Of a stretch of 8,224 bases of DNA, positions 5,418 to 8,224 are shown one piece after another. A program made the translations under genes and the position numbers. The notes under the pieces were generated by a model. The model saw only the letters and a program-made list of their open reading frames with translations, made no database searches and had not been told where the DNA came from. This stretch comes from an uncultured Prevotella sp. (lineage in GTDB: Bacteria; Bacteroidota; Bacteroidia; Bacteroidales; Bacteroidaceae): positions 1 to 8,224 of the forward strand of contig CALZNR010000046.1 in assembly GCA_945827565.1 (NCBI GenBank). Direction: 5' to 3'. The stretch's first letter is position 1. Each line of letters starts with the position of its first letter.

Positions 5418-6713
5418 ATGAACACCCTTGTGCAACGCATCCAACACATCTGTAATATATGGAGAGAGGAGATGAAAGCCATCCCCAAAGACCAGGGTGT
5501 GCTCATCTTCTTTGTGCTGGTGCCCCTGCTCTATCCCCTGCTCTACTCCTGGATATACAACAATGAGGTGGTGAGAGAGGTGCCCGTGGTTGTGGTGGAC
5601 CACTGTCGCAGCCACACCTCGAGGGAGTTCACACGCCAGTGCGATGCCTCTGCCGATGTGAACGTGGTGAGCCATGCCACCGATATGGAACAGGCCAGAC
5701 TGCTGATGGACCAGCAGAAAGTGAAAGGCATCTACTATATTCCAAGCGACTTTGAGAAAAGACTGAACAGGCACCAACAAGCCACCATACACGTGTATTG
5801 CGATATGGGACTGATGCTGTATTACAAGGCAGTGTTCCAAACTGCAACGGTGACGGCACAACAGATAAACAGCAGGCTGACCGTGGCAATGGCAGGCAAC
5901 ACCACCCAACGGGAAGACGAGCTGACCGCCGCTCCGCTGAAGGTGGAAGAGGTGAGCATGTTCAATCCCACAGGAGGCTATGGCAACTTTATTCTGCCGG
6001 GAGTTCTGATACTGATATTGCAGCAAACGATGGTACTGGGTATTGGACTGGCTGCTGGAACAGCACGCGAGAGCAACAGTTACGGTCATCTTATTCCCTA
6101 CAGGCGCAAGGGCTATGGCATAAGCACCCTGCTGGCAGGCAAGGCGCTGTGCTACTATATGATTTATGCGGTGCTGGCTGCCTATCTACTGCTGTTAGTG
6201 CCCCGCTTTTTCCATTTTGTAAACCTTGCCGGCGGACTGGAACTGTGCGCCATTCTGCTGCCCTACATTCCCGCCTGCATCTTCTTTGGCATCACGGTGT
6301 CGTGCCTCATCCGCTATCGAGAGAACGTGTTGCTGCTGGTGGTGTTCATGTCGGTGCCCCTGCTCTTTGTTTCAGGAGTGTCGTGGCCACAGAGCAATAT
6401 TCCCTGGTTCTGGCAGTCTGTTTCGGCACTGTTTCCATCCACCTTTGCCATCCGCGCCTTTGTGAGGGCAAACACCATGGGAGCCACAGTGGGCGACATA
6501 CGCACGGAATGTATCGCCCTGTGGATTCAGTTGGCAGCCTACATCCTACTGGCAGCTGGTGTGTATCGTTTTCAGATGGTTACAGCCCATAAAAATATAT
6601 TGCGCCGCATGCAGAGCATACGACGCAAACGTGAAGTGAGAAGGCGTATCAAAAGAAATCATTCGTCTATATCGTCTTCATCGGCAACAGGAATACCGGC
6701 AATAGACAACTGA
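5418..6713 (+). CDS. ABC-2 type transporter permease, second of a pair
   Basis: This 431-residue permease is homologous to the preceding one. Helix 1 is at about 27-46 (GVLIFFVLVPLLYPLLYSWIY) and the extracytoplasmic domain at about 50-188, with VPVVVVDHCRSHTSREFTR. Later segments lie near 190-212, 243-262, 272-293, 299-320 and 366-386. GNFILPGVLILILQQTMVLG and LFPSTFAIRAF are typical ABC-2 sequences. The 97-bp gap before it (5321-5417) is purine-rich with no TAnnTTTG element, so the gene is probably expressed with its operon. No earlier in-frame start exists before the stop at 5352. After the last helix comes a very basic stretch (about 396-413), then a serine-rich tail (SSISSSSATG) encoded in the 55 bp that overlap the Lrp-type gene on the other strand. 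That tail may be a late extension. Membrane segment borders are estimates. Confidence 0.92.
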   Translation: MNTLVQRIQHICNIWREEMKAIPKDQGVLIFFVLVPLLYPLLYSWIYNNEVVREVPVVVVDHCRSHTSREFTRQCDASADVNVVSHATDMEQARLLMDQQKVKGIYYIPSDFEKRLNRHQQATIHVYCDMGLMLYYKAVFQTATVTAQQINSRLTVAMAGNTTQREDELTAAPLKVEEVSMFNPTGGYGNFILPGVLILILQQTMVLGIGLAAGTARESNSYGHLIPYRRKGYGISTLLAGKALCYYMIYAVLAAYLLLLVPRFFHFVNLAGGLELCAILLPYIPACIFFGITVSCLIRYRENVLLLVVFMSVPLLFVSGVSWPQSNIPWFWQSVSALFPSTFAIRAFVRANTMGATVGDIRTECIALWIQLAAYILLAAGVYRFQMVTAHKNILRRMQSIRRKREVRRRIKRNHSSISSSSATGIPAIDN

Positions 6714-7153
6714 CGGTTGATGGCAGAATTGAACGAGATGATGGTTTCGCTGCGAGACAACCCAAGGGGTTGCAGCTTGTCGTGGATAATATTGAGCAGG
6801 TGATGGTTGTTCACCGCATAGATTTTGATGAACAAGTCAAAATCGCCCGTGGTGTAGTGACATTCCACCACTTCCGGGATATTCTTGAGTTCCTCTACCA
6901 CGGTATCAAACTTCTCAGGATTCTTCAAGTTCAATCCGATATAGGCGCATGTTTCATAACCAATCTTCTCGGGGTCGATGACAAACTGCGAGCCTTTGAG
7001 GATACCGCAATTAGACAATTTTTGTATTCTCTGATGGATAGCCGCACCACTCACATTGCACGCTCTTGCCACCTCAAGGAATGGAATACGAGCATCGTCT
7101 GCAATCAGCTTCAGAATCTGTTTATCTAACTTGTCAAGTCTTTGAGATGCCAT
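6659..7153 (-). CDS. Lrp/AsnC-family transcriptional regulator
   Basis: These regulators bind DNA as dimers or octamers and sense amino acids or related metabolites. The 164-residue length is close to the family norm. Residues about 6-57 form the winged helix-turn-helix, with LDKLDKQILKLIADDARIPF, then VARACNVSGAAIHQRIQKL as the recognition part and CGILKGSQFVID as the wing. Residues about 66-140 are the ligand-binding RAM domain, with CAYIGLNLKNPEKF, VVECHYTTGDFDLFIKIYA and LSRSETIISF. An acidic tail (DEDDIDE) follows. The ATG at 7151-7153 lies about 25 nt after the predicted transcription start. The gene faces the efflux operon and overlaps its last 55 bp, so antisense transcription could interfere with either side. 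The effector and targets are unknown; self-regulation is common in the family. Confidence 0.95.
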   Translation of the reverse strand: MASQRLDKLDKQILKLIADDARIPFLEVARACNVSGAAIHQRIQKLSNCGILKGSQFVIDPEKIGYETCAYIGLNLKNPEKFDTVVEELKNIPEVVECHYTTGDFDLFIKIYAVNNHHLLNIIHDKLQPLGLSRSETIISFNSAINRQLSIAGIPVADEDDIDE

Positions 7154-7184
7154 ATCTATGGTTTATTTATGGTAAGTTGTTTTG

Positions 7185-7216
7185 CAAAGTTATCAAAAAA
7201 AAGGGATAGTTGCAAC
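7185..7216 (-). promoter_or_regulatory. Putative promoter of the Lrp/AsnC gene with overlapping palindromes
   Basis: On the minus strand, GTTG (7216-7213) provides a -33 TTG, with TAACTTTG (7192-7185) as a TAnnTTTG -7 box after a 20-bp spacer. A run of eight A residues on the plus strand (7195-7202) lies in the spacer. Two 8-bp palindromes overlap the boxes: TTTGCAAA at 7181-7188 and GTTGCAAC at 7209-7216. They share the core TTGCAA and are 28 bp apart centre to centre. This fits self-regulation by the Lrp-type protein, which is an inference. Confidence 0.62.
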
Positions 7217-7301
7217 AAATCATAAGGAAAAGAGCAACAAACGGTTACAATTTCCATGTAAATGCCATGCAACTGACCACAAAAGTAGTGAATGTTTCTG
7301 C

Positions 7302-7757
7302 CTACTTACGTTTCAGGTCGGCTGAATACTGTATTTTCAAGGCACCCGCCTTGCGCAATTGCTCCTTCACCGCACTGATGGTTTCCATCTTGGTATGCAG
7401 GTCGGCCTTGATGCACACCACCATCTGCTGTCGGTCTTCACTGCTCATGGCCTTGCGCTCATCTGCCACCGCCTCGGCTATATGGTTCAAGCGCACCATG
7501 CGATCGTTCACCTGATAAGCAGTGGCTGTGGTGCCATCGGGCTGCTCCGCCGTTCCCACATACAGATAAACCACCGAGGGCTTGCTGCGCAACTTGTCTA
7601 ACTTCTCGGCATCGGGGGCATCATAGTCCACCCGCTCGGGCACCTCGTGCAGGTGGGTCACAATCATAAAAAAGAAGAGAACGGTGAACACCAAGTCGGG
7701 CATGGAAGCAGTATTCAAACCAGGCATCATGCGTCGCTGACGACGAAACAGGCTCAT
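7302..7757 (-). CDS. exbD: ExbD/TolR-family biopolymer transport protein, second copy
   Basis: ExbD is the small partner of the ExbB proton channel; together they use the proton gradient to drive TonB. This 151-residue copy starts MSLFRRQRRMMPGLN and has one membrane helix (DLVFTVLFFFMIVTHL, about 21-36). Asp21 sits at the start of the helix where the family's proton-carrying aspartate lies. A periplasmic domain of about 57-150 contains SVVYLYVG and MVVCIKADL. I chose the ATG at 7755-7757, not the in-frame ATG 30 codons earlier. It overlaps the stop of the upstream exbD (ATGA), has a good AAAGGAG 7 nt before it, and gives the standard ExbD N-terminus. The gene is coupled to the upstream copy. 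No terminator is visible between its stop and the Lrp-type promoter. It is probably the second of an exbB-exbD-exbD set. Confidence 0.92.
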   Translation of the reverse strand: MSLFRRQRRMMPGLNTASMPDLVFTVLFFFMIVTHLHEVPERVDYDAPDAEKLDKLRSKPSVVYLYVGTAEQPDGTTATAYQVNDRMVRLNHIAEAVADERKAMSSEDRQQMVVCIKADLHTKMETISAVKEQLRKAGALKIQYSADLKRK

Positions 7758-8224
7758 GGAGTTTCTCCTTTCTCGGTTTCCTGCACCGTTTCTATGATCC
7801 GCTGCGGATAGTTTTTCACCACCCATTTCTTCTCTTCGGCAGAACATTTCTTCAACGGCTTGCCAAAGCGACGCAGAGCCGCCTTGTTACGCACCTGCTG
7901 ATAGACAAGGGAAAGACTATGCTGCAACTGAAAATAAGAGTCGTAGTCGGCATCGGGATGCACCTGTATGCTGACAAGTATGTGCGGATTGGCCGTCAAC
8001 TGCTTTTCAAAGAAACCCGACAACTGCTGTACTGATGACACCTTTCCATCGCACCAGAGGACATTTTTGGCGTCGATGCTCAAATCCAGTCCGTCACGTT
8101 TCTCCACCTTCACCTCCTTTGCATCCTCATCTTCGGGCTCTGCCAGTCGTTTCATCAGTCCTGTCTCACTGTCGAGCGAGGTAGTTACCAAGAAGAACAC
8201 CAACAACATGAACGATATATCGGC
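7754..8224 (-). CDS. exbD: ExbD-family biopolymer transport protein, first copy (5' end missing)
   Basis: The frame is open to the right edge of the window, giving 156 residues; the N-terminal cytoplasmic part is missing. The visible sequence starts ADISFMLLVFFLVTTSLD, the single ExbD membrane helix. The Asp at 8219-8221 is the conserved proton-carrying residue. The periplasmic domain follows (about 50-125 of the fragment: LDLSIDAKNVLWCDGK, HILVSIQVHPDADY, SLSLVYQQVRNKAALRRFG). The C-terminal extension (KPLKKCSAEEKKWVVKNYPQRI) resembles the extension I recall in Bacteroidota ExbD proteins. The internal ATG at 8207-8209 lies inside the helix and is not the real start. The stop overlaps the second exbD by 4 bp. 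exbB would be expected just beyond the edge. Confidence 0.93.
   Translation of the reverse strand, partial: ADISFMLLVFFLVTTSLDSETGLMKRLAEPEDEDAKEVKVEKRDGLDLSIDAKNVLWCDGKVSSVQQLSGFFEKQLTANPHILVSIQVHPDADYDSYFQLQHSLSLVYQQVRNKAALRRFGKPLKKCSAEEKKWVVKNYPQRIIETVQETEKGETP
7765..7771 (-). promoter_or_regulatory. Shine-Dalgarno AAAGGAG of the second exbD
   Basis: On the minus strand AAAGGAG ends 7 nt before the ATG at 7757, inside the end of the upstream exbD gene. It decides the start in favour of the 151-residue form and is unusually strong for a member of this phylum. Confidence 0.65.

Noticed and set aside
5798..6592. Plus-strand open frame of 264 codons inside the second permease
   Set aside because: It is an out-of-frame shadow with Arg/Gly/Ser/His-rich composition and no membrane helices. 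The permease frame has full domain support.
7280..7287. Second minus-strand -7-like box TACTTTTG
   Set aside because: No TTG element lies 19-21 bp upstream of it, and it sits just past the exbD stop. The 7185-7216 promoter is better placed.
7758..7847. Longer N-terminus for the second exbD, from the ATG at 7847
   Set aside because: The extra 30 residues are encoded inside the upstream exbD. They lack ExbD features, and the later ATG has a strong Shine-Dalgarno and the ATGA overlap.
1..8224. CRISPR arrays, tRNA or rRNA genes, insertion sequences, attachment sites
   Set aside because: No spaced direct repeats, cloverleaf sequences, transposase or integrase frames, or terminal inverted repeats were seen on either strand.

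Overview
The window is the left end of an assembled contig from a member of the Bacteroidota, most likely order Bacteroidales and plausibly a Prevotella-like genus. The evidence for this is consistent. Putative promoters fit the Bacteroidota pattern (a TTTG/TTG -33 element, then a TAnnTTTG -7 element 19-20 bp later). Most starts lack a Shine-Dalgarno. A DUF4492 gene precedes cydA, and an exbD gene whose C-terminus looks typical of Bacteroidota is followed by a second exbD. The genus is inference, because no rRNA or species marker is present. The first 39 bases are not genomic: they are an Illumina Nextera adapter with part of an index read.

Layout. (1) 40-462, minus strand: the 5' end of cydA (cytochrome bd oxidase subunit I), cut by the adapter, preceded by a 72-residue DUF4492 membrane protein. 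(2) 463-747: a 285-bp AT-rich divergent control region. It holds a minus promoter for the cyd genes, a plus promoter for the efflux operon, and three dyad-symmetric elements, one lying directly over the plus promoter. (3) 748-6713, plus strand: a five-gene operon. Its order is a coiled-coil membrane-anchored protein of unknown function, a TolC-type outer membrane factor, a HlyD-type periplasmic adaptor and two paralogous ABC-2 permeases. No ATPase gene is present in the window. (4) 6659-7153, minus: an Lrp/AsnC-family regulator with its own promoter; its 3' end overlaps the last permease gene antisense by 55 bp. (5) 7302-8224, minus: two translationally coupled exbD genes; the upstream one runs off the window edge.

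How the genes may work together. TolC, HlyD and the two permeases are the expected parts of a tripartite export machine spanning both membranes. The leading coiled-coil protein is probably co-transcribed, and its role is unknown. The export operon and the cyd operon share one intergenic control region. The ExbD pair belongs to a proton-driven motor (ExbB-ExbD-TonB or Tol type) whose other parts lie beyond the right edge.

The points most worth following are the operator-like 28-bp dyad over the efflux promoter, the concentric dyad between the divergent promoters, the missing ATPase, the unknown coiled-coil gene, and the adapter contamination.
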